Positions 16,724 through 23,402 of a DNA stretch of 24,197 bases are shown here, piece after piece. Source of the DNA: Pyrodictiaceae archaeon (GTDB lineage: Archaea > Thermoproteota > Thermoprotei_A > Sulfolobales > Pyrodictiaceae); assembly GCA_027046105.1 (NCBI GenBank), contig JALTZQ010000146.1, positions 19,950 through 44,146 on the forward strand, given 5' to 3'. Position numbers and translations under genes: made by a program. The notes under the pieces are model-generated. The model searched no databases. It had not been told where the DNA came from and saw nothing but the letters and a program-made list of their open reading frames with translations. Each line of letters starts with the position of its first letter. Positions within the stretch are counted from its first letter, which is position 1.

Positions 16724-17419
16724 ATGTCTAGCTCAGCCAAGCTCACGGAGAGGGATTTCATTGCACTCTCACTACTCTCAGCAATATTTGGTGGGGCCAT
16801 AGTTTTCGCTAACCTAGCAGCTGCTGCTAAAATAGAAGTTTGGTTTGGCATACCACTGCTACTCGTACCAGCGGGCACAATAGCTTACTCAATAACGTTC
16901 CCTATAACTGACATCGTTGACGAGGTCTATGGTAAGAGGAGAGCACTATACGTAGTGTGGGGAGGGCTAGCTGCCGAGCTTGTAATGCTACTGCTTGTAG
17001 CACTCGACTCATTCATACCACCAGCACCATTTATGACTGAAGAGGAAATTGCATGCGCAAACAAGGTTCTAGGTCTTCAGTATAGGATTGTTGCCGCAAG
17101 CATCATAGCATACCTTGTAAGCCAGCACCACGATGTCTGGGCCTTCTGGAAATGGAGGGAATTGACGAAAGGACGATGGTTATGGCTAAGGAATAACGCC
17201 AGTACAGCTATAAGCCAACTCATAGACACAACACTCTTCACGTTAATAGCATTCTATGGTGTTCTCCCAACAGATCAGCTGCCTTTCATCATACTAGGCC
17301 AGTGGCTAGCAAAAATAATCATAGCAGTCCTCGATACGCCAATAGTCTATCTAGGTGTTAACATCGTCAAAAGATACACTGCACCAACCATTATAGCGGC
17401 ACAGCCAGCAACACGCTGA
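16724..17419 (+). CDS. VUT/YhhQ-family transporter (queuosine/archaeosine precursor type)
   Basis: This 231-residue membrane protein has about six hydrophobic segments. It carries the VUT (DUF165/YhhQ) features FPITDIVDEVYGKRRA near 59-73, LVSQHHDVWAFWKW near 131-144 and WLRNNASTAISQLIDTTLF near 154-172. Family members import 7-deazaguanine precursors; in archaea the likely product would be archaeosine in tRNA through preQ0, although this protein's substrate is inferred from the family. The ATG follows GAGGGATG by seven bases. It is a stand-alone unit: thiDN ends about 195 bases before it, with T-rich stretches between that could end transcription, and it has its own TATA box. Confidence 0.9.
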   Translation: MSSSAKLTERDFIALSLLSAIFGGAIVFANLAAAAKIEVWFGIPLLLVPAGTIAYSITFPITDIVDEVYGKRRALYVVWGGLAAELVMLLLVALDSFIPPAPFMTEEEIACANKVLGLQYRIVAASIIAYLVSQHHDVWAFWKWRELTKGRWLWLRNNASTAISQLIDTTLFTLIAFYGVLPTDQLPFIILGQWLAKIIIAVLDTPIVYLGVNIVKRYTAPTIIAAQPATR

Positions 17420-17596
17420 AAGAAACTACGAGTATGTAACACTCTTCAGCCTCTAGGCAGGCCTTACTCGAAGTATATGATTAATGAAACTCTCCATACT
17501 TCCTATTTAGCCAGACGTATACCCTGCCCGATAAGAGGAGCAAGAGAAAAACCATATAGTACGTGGTATGTCTTGTCTGGACGTTTAGGCCCACGG

Positions 17597-17629
17597 CTTA
17601 TCAACTAGTATGCGTAAATCCTTATCAAC
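17597..17629. repeat. short direct repeat in an intergenic region
   Basis: CTTATCAAC occurs at 17597-17605 and again at 17621-17629, 24 bases apart, in the 282-base gap before the gene at 17702. It may be part of that gene's upstream control, or chance. Nothing else stands out in the gap except a TATA-like AATAATA near 17670. Confidence 0.3.
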
Positions 17630-17701
17630 CCCCACACGAGTGCATGCCCTGATAGAAGTGTATTGCTCCAATAATAGCTATTGCCGTTGGGTGGTGCTAG
17701 G

Positions 17702-18052
17702 ATGGCCACAATGACCGCTAATACTTCGGGAATAAAGGAGCCAACATTAGTACAGAGTATCGTGTTCGAAGTCCATGCTAGCCAGTATAAGGAGTTTCAT
17801 GAAAAGCTATGGCGTCTAGTTGATGAGCTGAAATCCATGGATGGCGTGAGAGAGGTTAGGGTCTTCGCACCACCACTAGCTAGTGGTGGTAGGGTAAATG
17901 TGATCTTGGTTATCTTCTGGAATCCAAGTCATGAAGAGAATACTAGCCTAAAACAGATCCATAGACTTGTAAATGAGCTAGCGAGAGATACTCTTGGTGT
18001 ACGTGAGGAGCTCTATAGCTTACCCGTAGAGCTTACCTCCTTAGGTTCTTAG
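17702..18052 (+). CDS. hypothetical protein, 116 aa
   Basis: I do not recognise this protein. The frame opens at a TTG (17681), but the ATG at 17702 lies about six bases after GGTGGTG and is preferred. After a polar N-terminus it alternates strands and helices: strand IVFEVHASQ, helix YKEFHEKLWRLVDELKSM, strand VREVRVFAPP, strand RVNVILVIFW, helix SLKQIHRLVNELARDTLG. This beta-alpha-beta-beta-alpha order would suit a ferredoxin-like fold such as a dimeric alpha/beta barrel or ACT-like domain, but that is a guess. It has no transmembrane segment or Cys motif. A 22-base perfect palindrome lies inside the gene at 17869-17890. It converges with, and overlaps by 4 bases, the Ard1-like gene. Confidence 0.7.
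   Translation: MATMTANTSGIKEPTLVQSIVFEVHASQYKEFHEKLWRLVDELKSMDGVREVRVFAPPLASGGRVNVILVIFWNPSHEENTSLKQIHRLVNELARDTLGVREELYSLPVELTSLGS
17869..17890. repeat. 22-base perfect palindrome inside a coding region
   Basis: The sequence is ACCACCACTAG followed by its exact reverse complement, with no spacer. It encodes part of the PPLASGG segment of the 116-aa protein. A perfect palindrome this long is unlikely by chance in 24 kb. Confidence 0.8.
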
Positions 18053-18591
18053 GTTTCTTCGAGAGGTCTCGCCATTAGATAAGCGTCTTCACCATCCAGG
18101 TAATAGGCCGGTATAACTCTAACTTTACGGAAACCCAGCTTTTCGTACAAACGTATAGCTGGTGTGTTCGAGACTCTAACCTCAAGGTAAACCTCCCTGC
18201 ATCCGTAGATTTCGCGGAGAGCCTTCATTGCATGCTCCATGAGTAAGCGGCCTATACCTCTTCTACGATAACCTGGAAGCACTGCTATTGATATTATATG
18301 GCCCCTCTTAACAATGCCTTGCACAACTACTCCTAGACCATACTCTACACGAGGCATAACATAGCCTACAATTGTATTACCGACTTCAGCTACGAAGAAT
18401 GCTTCACCCCATTTCTCTAGATGATCCTCCCAGAACCATCTAGGATAATGCTCTGGGAGAGTTAGCTCATTAATTCTTATCACCGCATCAAGGTCGTTTC
18501 GCCGTACTCTCCTAATTCTTACAGGCTCACTGCCACCCGTCAAGACATTGTCACGCCCCTTGAGGGAGGTCACTATAGTCTCTAGCACCAT
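18049..18591 (-). CDS. Ard1/RimI-type protein N-terminal acetyltransferase
   Basis: This is a 180-residue GNAT enzyme. The acetyl-CoA motif SIAVLPGYRRRGIGRLLMEHAM lies at about 101-122 and is followed by EVYLEVRVSNTPAIRLYEKLGF and the C-terminal YYLDGEDAYLMARPL. That last line is characteristic of archaeal Ard1 (the Sulfolobus Nat type), which acetylates the alpha-amino group of nascent proteins including Alba. The core starts near residue 24 (VRIRRVRRNDLDAVIRINELTLPEHYP); the first 20 residues may be an extension or reflect a later true start. The ATG at 18591 has only a weak GGTCA upstream. The gene is probably transcribed from the region of the GC-rich element upstream. Confidence 0.9.
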   Translation of the reverse strand: MVLETIVTSLKGRDNVLTGGSEPVRIRRVRRNDLDAVIRINELTLPEHYPRWFWEDHLEKWGEAFFVAEVGNTIVGYVMPRVEYGLGVVVQGIVKRGHIISIAVLPGYRRRGIGRLLMEHAMKALREIYGCREVYLEVRVSNTPAIRLYEKLGFRKVRVIPAYYLDGEDAYLMARPLEET

Positions 18592-18639
18592 CGCACGTTG
18601 ACCCTAAAACCATAACACATGTAAAGGGAAAGGAGGGCC

Positions 18640-18750
18640 TCACAATGAAGGCACAGCCGCGGCTCCACTACATCCCCCACCACAACGTCTAGGGCTGGGG
18701 TTCAGCGTATAGCCCGTCGCTCAGCGGCCCACATGTACACCGGGGGTTCT
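18640..18750. ncRNA. GC-rich intergenic element, candidate structured RNA
   Basis: Between surE and the acetyltransferase gene, about 110 bases are strikingly GC-rich while the flanks are AT-rich. In hyperthermophiles with moderate genomic GC, that contrast usually marks stable RNA. Possible pairings include GGGCT with AGCCC around 18693-18714, CCCCC near 18674 with GGGGG near 18742, the palindrome AGCCGCGGCT near 18655-18664, and GCCGC with GCGGC across the element. On the minus strand a TTTAAAT lies about 25 bases before the GC-rich block and a C/T-rich CTTTCCCTTT follows it, fitting a minus-strand transcript. No tRNA arm set, C/D boxes or clear H/ACA layout could be assembled, so the RNA class and strand are unknown. 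Confidence 0.35.
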
Positions 18751-18825
18751 TGTCTAGGAGATTTAAACGTAATTAACCGTAATTTGAAAACGACTGAACC
18801 ATACTCTGTGGCTTTACTATGCTAT

Positions 18826-19659
18826 CTACAATTTTATTGCCTGCAATTCTGTTTCAATGCTATTTGTTATCTCTTTAAGAATCAGTGCCTCACGGTCAAT
18901 ATTCATGTCTATGGCTAGTGGCGTTACTGCTATACAGCCCTCCCTCATCACTGCATATACATCGGTGTCTGGATCGGGTTCCACGGGTACAGTATGTAAC
19001 CAGTAGTATGGTCTCCCCCTGGTATCCTGGCGTTGTTCAAACCATGGCGTCCATCGACGTCGCGCGGCTCTTGCTATGCGCACACATGGTCTTATTGACA
19101 TAGGTGATGGAAAGTTTACCGAAATCACATCAATGCCATTGGGCATTCCATACTCTAGGATATACCTTGCAAGAACCCGTGCAACTACCTTGACTGGTTC
19201 AGCTAAACGTGGATCCGTGAACTCTTTGTGGGTAGTTATATCTGCTGAAAACGCCACCGCTGGGATATCATATAGTGCTGCCTCCAGCGCTACTGCAATA
19301 GTTCCACTATAGTAAATATGTTGCAAGGAGAGGTTCTCACCTATATTAACACCTGAGAGAACAAGGTCGGGACGAAACCCGTGGAGACCTATGGCTAGGT
19401 GTAGAGCGTCTATGGGTGTCCCATCGGTCACGTACACTTTGTAGCCGAGGTACTCTGTTTGATAGAGTCTTAGAGGCTTGTTAAATGAAATTGCATGTCC
19501 TACTGCGCTACGTGGCAACTCTGTTGTATAGATCCTTGTTTCACCTAGATCCTTCACCGCCTCATAGAGCAGGTATAGTCCTCGTGAAAGGTAGCAGTCG
19601 TCGTTTGTTACTACTATACGATATTGTCTCGTCAGTGCAGGACACCGTGGGAATCCCAC
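18826..19659 (-). CDS. surE: SurE-family 5'-nucleotidase/phosphatase
   Basis: This 277-residue SurE family protein is a metal-dependent phosphatase acting on nucleoside monophosphates. The metal-binding start IVVTNDDCYLSRGL has Asp20 and Asp21; the usual next residue is Gly but here is Cys22. ELPRSAVGHAISFNKPLRL supplies the conserved Ser51, and LSGVNIGENLSLQHIYYSGTIAVALEAAL supplies Asn105 with the S-G-V-N and Y-Y-S-G-T motifs. VTDGTPIDALHLAI near 78 is also typical. The catalytic set looks intact. The start is a GTG without an obvious ribosome binding site, and the nine residues before the first strand make the exact start uncertain. It is a single gene with an AT-rich region after its stop. 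Confidence 0.93.
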   Translation of the reverse strand: MGFPRCPALTRQYRIVVTNDDCYLSRGLYLLYEAVKDLGETRIYTTELPRSAVGHAISFNKPLRLYQTEYLGYKVYVTDGTPIDALHLAIGLHGFRPDLVLSGVNIGENLSLQHIYYSGTIAVALEAALYDIPAVAFSADITTHKEFTDPRLAEPVKVVARVLARYILEYGMPNGIDVISVNFPSPMSIRPCVRIARAARRRWTPWFEQRQDTRGRPYYWLHTVPVEPDPDTDVYAVMREGCIAVTPLAIDMNIDREALILKEITNSIETELQAIKL

Positions 19660-19791
19660 GCAAGCAGGTATCCAATAACGCTATCGTAGGGCTGCATGCA
19701 TGTACAGAGCTAAAATGTTCAAACCAGGATACCATAGTTAGTCGATAGCGTCTAAGCTATTAATCCGCAAAGGCAGGGATGACGTTATTAA

Positions 19792-20238
19792 GTGGCTCCA
19801 GACGGGTTTAGAGCCCCTGGTGCGCTAACCGCGATGGGGCTTGAGGGTCTAAGTCCCGAGGAATATCTAGAGGAGGCTCTACTCACAATACGGGAAGTGT
19901 TCGACTATGTCTCGGGAGTAGCTGAGGATATGGGTGGTGCAACAATTCTCCAACTAGACTACGAGATCGTGGTAGTAAGAGTACCCTCAAGAAGGGCAAA
20001 GGACTATATGGAGGTAATAGCGGGCTTAGCTGATGAGACCGAGGAGAAGAAGCATTCGTGGAACCTCACATTCTATATTGACACCGAGCACGGAGTCTAT
20101 GTAAACTTTCTCATGAAACAAATCCATCGAGAAACAGGTTGGTCGTACATCGCCGTTGTAGCTAAGGGTCTCCATTGTCTCACATGTAAGCCTAGAGAAC
20201 TCAACATAGAGAGTCGGCGAGCTAGTCTCTCACCCTGA
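19792..20238 (+). CDS. hypothetical protein, 148 aa
   Basis: I do not recognise this protein. It is acidic and soluble: a helix EEYLEEALLTIREVFDYVSGVAEDMG near 23-48, then strands ATILQLDYEIVVVRVPS, a helix RRAKDYMEVIAGLADETEE, and strands WNLTFYIDTEHGVYVNFLMKQIH. It ends in SYIAVVAKGLHCLTCKPRELNIESRR, where CLTC could bind metal or form a disulfide. The GTG at 19792 is preceded by GGGATGA, a weak ribosome binding site, and by TATTAA near 19757, which would start transcription only a few bases before it. An ATG at 19834 is an alternative. It converges with the EPSPS-like gene and overlaps its end by 9 bases. Confidence 0.6.
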   Translation: MAPDGFRAPGALTAMGLEGLSPEEYLEEALLTIREVFDYVSGVAEDMGGATILQLDYEIVVVRVPSRRAKDYMEVIAGLADETEEKKHSWNLTFYIDTEHGVYVNFLMKQIHRETGWSYIAVVAKGLHCLTCKPRELNIESRRASLSP

Positions 20239-21525
20239 AACCTCTAGCTCAACCCCTATGGACCATAACGATTCCGTGAAGCCAGGTAGTATGCGTGAAG
20301 GGTTCTCCGCAAGCTCAATCACTACATCCTTCTCTGAACGAACAAATAATCCCAAACTCAAGGCTAGACAAAACTCCTCCATACCAGCAGGACAATATAT
20401 CCGCTCTTCAGGCTTATCAACACCGATAACAAATAGTCTATTCTCCTCCATAACTGCCTTAATACCAAACTTTTGCATAAGATCCTCCAGCTTGTCGAGT
20501 AGAGGCCAACTTCTCTTACTGATGCCCGAGACCGTAACAGACGAACCCATGACCGATGCTATGGCTAATAGAAGGGGAAGTACGTATTCTCGTTTAGAGA
20601 TGTTCCATACTAGTCCTCGAGACTCACCGCTCCACCAGGCCTTAACAGCACATTCTTTGTTACTACATTCACGGCTGACAGCTAGCCCCGCTGTACTAAG
20701 TATGTTGAGAACCTCTTCTTCACCACCAAGGGCTCGTGGAAGCCCTTGCGCTTTTATCTCGCCTAACCTAGCTAATAGGGTTGGAAGCCCTGTCTCAAAA
20801 TAGCCTTTAGGACATACAACTTCGAGATCCAAGTTACTCGTTTTGCTAACACGTATCCTGGAGAAATCCCCAGACACACTAATACTAATGCCGTTCTCAG
20901 ATAGAATTGATGATGCTAATTCTATAACTCCCACATCCACACTACGCTGGAAAATAATCGTAACATCACCTACAATGGGTGCTGCTGTAATGATACCTGC
21001 AACACTACTCCATGGAAGACGACTAGTGAATCTCCACAGTCTTGGATATGCGGTCCTCGATCCCGGAACCTCAACGACCAAAAGCCTTGATAACATGTTT
21101 CCGCGCCAAGCCCTTCCACCCATAACAGTTATTGCCTCTATTATGCCACGTAGGTCCACGTTCTTCAGCCAGTCACAATTGCCCCGAAACACTATTCTGG
21201 AAAATGGAGGTGCTACAGCAACAGCTAATACTGCATTGAAACCTAGAGCTACGTAATCACAACCTATATTGATAGTTGCCTGTACAGGTTTGTTGCCACT
21301 AGGGCCTTCAGCAACAAATGTATCACCAATCCACTCAACACTAACCCCTAACTTAGCAAGTAAAACATCAAGATAGCCTAAACCAGCTCTACCAACATCA
21401 TGTAGCACAACACGGCCAAGACTAGCCATTGAGGCCAAGATCTTCGCGGCAAGTCTTGACGGTAAACCATTGAATACTCCCGAAACCTTCTTTGAGGGCT
21501 TAACTACTAGTAACACCAAGCCCAT
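20230..21525 (-). CDS. EPSP-synthase-fold protein with degenerate active site
   Basis: This 431-residue protein follows the layout of 5-enolpyruvylshikimate-3-phosphate synthase (AroA) but has lost most of its signatures. By eye, the P-S-K-S-x-x-x-R loop reads PSRLAAK (22-28), the G-N-x-G-T loop reads GCDYV (88-92), the R-P-M turn reads VDL (123-125), the S-S-Q loop reads PWS (171-173), K-E-x-D-R reads RSWPL (338-342) and D-H-R reads MEE (382-384). The fold is betrayed by internal alpha/beta repeats and the end NPSRILPGFTESLWSIGVELE, which matches K-S-Y-P-x-F-x-x-x-L-x-x-x-G. The frame is intact, so this is a maintained protein rather than a broken gene. The start is the ATG at 21525, very close to GGAGG, or a TTG/GTG two or three codons later. 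Function unknown. Confidence 0.65.
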   Translation of the reverse strand: MGLVLLVVKPSKKVSGVFNGLPSRLAAKILASMASLGRVVLHDVGRAGLGYLDVLLAKLGVSVEWIGDTFVAEGPSGNKPVQATINIGCDYVALGFNAVLAVAVAPPFSRIVFRGNCDWLKNVDLRGIIEAITVMGGRAWRGNMLSRLLVVEVPGSRTAYPRLWRFTSRLPWSSVAGIITAAPIVGDVTIIFQRSVDVGVIELASSILSENGISISVSGDFSRIRVSKTSNLDLEVVCPKGYFETGLPTLLARLGEIKAQGLPRALGGEEEVLNILSTAGLAVSRECSNKECAVKAWWSGESRGLVWNISKREYVLPLLLAIASVMGSSVTVSGISKRSWPLLDKLEDLMQKFGIKAVMEENRLFVIGVDKPEERIYCPAGMEEFCLALSLGLFVRSEKDVVIELAENPSRILPGFTESLWSIGVELEVSG

Positions 21526-21561
21526 CGCCTCCTAGCCTAGACCCCCATTTTTAGAAGCCTT

Positions 21562-21568
21562 GTTATAG
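21562..21568 (-). promoter_or_regulatory. TATA box of the EPSPS-like gene
   Basis: On the minus strand the site reads TCTATAAC around 21561-21569. It predicts a start near 21539, about 14 bases before the ATG. Confidence 0.45.
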
Positions 21569-21736
21569 AACAATAGCGTCTTGATACTTTAGAAACGAGA
21601 ACACAGTACCAACATGACTAGCTTATACCTAGCTTACAAAAAGTAGGCTCACGAAATAGAGGGTTTTAGCAGGGATAATAGCTGAATTTGAGACTAGGAA
21701 ACCAGGATTAAGGTGCTGAGATCCCGGGGGTCAGTT

Positions 21737-22342
21737 ATGGCGAGACTTATACTTCATGTGAGTGATATTCACTGTCGTCTCCACAACCTAGAGTTGTTGA
21801 TCGAGAAATATGCTGGACGAGTTGAAGCTCTATTTCTTAGCGGCGATATTGAGTGTAATGGTGGTCTTGTCAAGGCTTTATCAAGAGCTGGAAAAGTCTT
21901 TGCTGTTACTGGGAACATGGATGATCAATATATAGCGCGTCTCCTACGCGATAACGGCTTTAATGTTGAGGGTGAAGTACTGGATATTGGAGATTACTAT
22001 GTCGCTGGTATTAGTGGTCGTGAACCCGTTAATAGCGTTGAAAGGGTAGAGCGGCTCCTGGAAGAGTATGGTGAGCTCAAGAAGCCGTTGATAGTTCTTG
22101 CTCATCACCCTCCTCACGGTGTAGTTGATAAGACATTCCTGCGTGTACATGCCGGGTTGTATGAGGCACGGAGGCTTGTAGAGAAGTATAGACCACTATT
22201 GTACCTCTGTGGCCACATACATGAGGCGCGAGGCTATGCCAGGCTAGGCGACACCCTAGTCGTCAACGCTGGCCCACTCGCTAAGGGGTATTACGCCCTC
22301 ATAGACTTAGACAAACTAGAGGTTATGATGAAGAAGCTTTGA
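21737..22342 (+). CDS. calcineurin-like metallophosphoesterase
   Basis: This 201-residue enzyme belongs to the YfcE/MJ0936-like phosphodiesterases. The five metal-binding motifs appear in order: D-x-H in HVSDIHC, G-D in FLSGDIE, G-N-x-D in VTGNMDD, the HH pair in VLAHHPPHG and G-H-x-H in LCGHIHEARG. All metal ligands are present, so it should be an active phosphoesterase; the substrate is not evident. The frame extends eight codons upstream to a GTG, but GGGGGTCA lies five bases before the ATG at 21737, which also gives the normal N-terminus MARLILHVSDIH. It is followed after 30 bases by a small membrane protein on the same strand, probably co-transcribed. Confidence 0.92.
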   Translation: MARLILHVSDIHCRLHNLELLIEKYAGRVEALFLSGDIECNGGLVKALSRAGKVFAVTGNMDDQYIARLLRDNGFNVEGEVLDIGDYYVAGISGREPVNSVERVERLLEEYGELKKPLIVLAHHPPHGVVDKTFLRVHAGLYEARRLVEKYRPLLYLCGHIHEARGYARLGDTLVVNAGPLAKGYYALIDLDKLEVMMKKL

Positions 22343-22372
22343 CCTATAAATTATTGCTTCGAGGGTTAACAC

Positions 22373-22696
22373 ATGAGGCTGAACCAAAACTTTTCAATAG
22401 GAAAACGCGTCTTTCAAGTCGCCATACTATTATTACTCTTGGCAGTTATACTTCTACATTGGCAAGGATATAGGGAGGAGGCTTGCAAGAGCCTTAAACA
22501 AGTAGAGATCATGAAAGGAAATGGCACACTAATCCTAGTTAATAATCTTACCATACCAATACGCGCTTACATAAACCACACAGCCACTGTCATCCCTCCA
22601 GGAGGAGTAGCCGAAATAGAAACTAGTGCAGTTATTGATGCATGCCTCTTTTTCTGTACAATCGAATTAGGCTGCAAAGTAGAGATAGGCAGCTAA
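22373..22696 (+). CDS. small membrane-anchored extracytoplasmic protein, unknown
   Basis: This 107-residue protein has one hydrophobic segment at about 13-29 (VFQVAILLLLLAVILLHW) after a basic start (RLNQNFSIGKR), giving an N-in anchor or uncleaved signal. The remainder looks like a small beta-rich domain (GTLILVNNLTIPIRAYINHTATVIPPGGVAEIETSAV). Four Cys residues (EEACKS, DACLFFC, GCKVE) could make two disulfides outside the cell. I do not recognise a family. The ATG is preceded by GAGGGTT six bases away. It sits 30 bases behind the phosphoesterase and 72 before the Pat-like gene on the same strand. Confidence 0.65.
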   Translation: MRLNQNFSIGKRVFQVAILLLLLAVILLHWQGYREEACKSLKQVEIMKGNGTLILVNNLTIPIRAYINHTATVIPPGGVAEIETSAVIDACLFFCTIELGCKVEIGS

Positions 22697-22768
22697 CCTG
22701 GCAGGGAAAAGAAGAGGAATAGCTAAGATTACCCTCCTCTATCACCGTCTCTATAGGGGGTCAACGGT

Positions 22769-23326
22769 GTGAGTGAAGGAATAATAGCTGAACATAGAAT
22801 ACCCGCCGGAAGTGTACGCATACTACTTGCTAGGCCCGAGGATCGGGAGAAGCTTATCAGATTCTACACAGGGCTTGACCGTGAGACCATATACTACCGG
22901 TTTCTCCATCCCGTCAAAGATTTTACCCGTCATGTCGACATGATGTTGGGGCCTCTAAACCGTTATGGCTTCGTACTCATGGCTGTACTCGGTGACGAGA
23001 TAATAGGTGTAGGTGAACTATTTGCTAAGAATAGAAAGATTGGTGAAATAGCTGTAACCGTTCACCCTAACTATCGTAGGCAAGGACTTGGGACAAGACT
23101 TGCTGCAGCACTAGCCCTAGAAGCCTATAAGCGAGGCATAGAGGTCATAGAGGCATACATTTCCAGTGAGAATACGCCTGCACGCAGAATAGCGGAAAAG
23201 CTTGGACTAACAATGAAATACGTGGGTATGGGCGTCTTCCGTATACGCGTCAAGCTGGATCAAGTATACGATAAAGCTGCAAAACTACTAGGCTTAGGGG
23301 AGGCTATCCAAGCTAGAGAGGAATAA
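22769..23326 (+). CDS. GNAT acetyltransferase, Pat-like
   Basis: This 185-residue GNAT protein resembles the protein lysine acetyltransferase Pat of Sulfolobus and the acetyltransferase domain fused to some acyl-CoA synthetases. Its start VRILLARPEDREKLIRFYTGLDRETIYYRFLHPVKDF matches the R-P-x-D-x-x-x-L...S-x-x-S-x-Y-x-R-F-x-x-P pattern of that group. The acetyl-CoA loop is VTVHPNYRRQGLGTRL at about 96-111, followed by SSENTPARRIAEKLGL. Known Pat acetylates Alba; the target here is inferred from family only. The start is a GTG after GGGGGTCA. A C-terminal tail (QVYDKAAKLLGLGEAIQAREE) goes beyond the GNAT core. Confidence 0.85.
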   Translation: MSEGIIAEHRIPAGSVRILLARPEDREKLIRFYTGLDRETIYYRFLHPVKDFTRHVDMMLGPLNRYGFVLMAVLGDEIIGVGELFAKNRKIGEIAVTVHPNYRRQGLGTRLAAALALEAYKRGIEVIEAYISSENTPARRIAEKLGLTMKYVGMGVFRIRVKLDQVYDKAAKLLGLGEAIQAREE

Positions 23327-23402
23327 ACACGTACTACCAGGTAAGCCATGTCCAGTTGGGGCGTAAGGCCTGGCCTCGAGGATAGAGCTATTCAAACGCG
23401 AC

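Noticed and set aside
18641..18750. A tRNA in the GC-rich block (GGGGTTCAGCG resembles a T arm)
   Set aside because: Neither strand gives a paired T stem, D arm and acceptor stem in the right order.
18733..18918. Plus-strand open frame between the GC-rich block and surE
   Set aside because: It runs into the antisense of surE, has no ribosome binding site and is rich in Cys and aromatic residues typical of random AT-rich frames.
21618..21636. Tandem CTAGCTTA repeat before the phosphoesterase
   Set aside because: Two 8-base copies 11 bases apart overlap a TATA-like site and are short enough to be chance.
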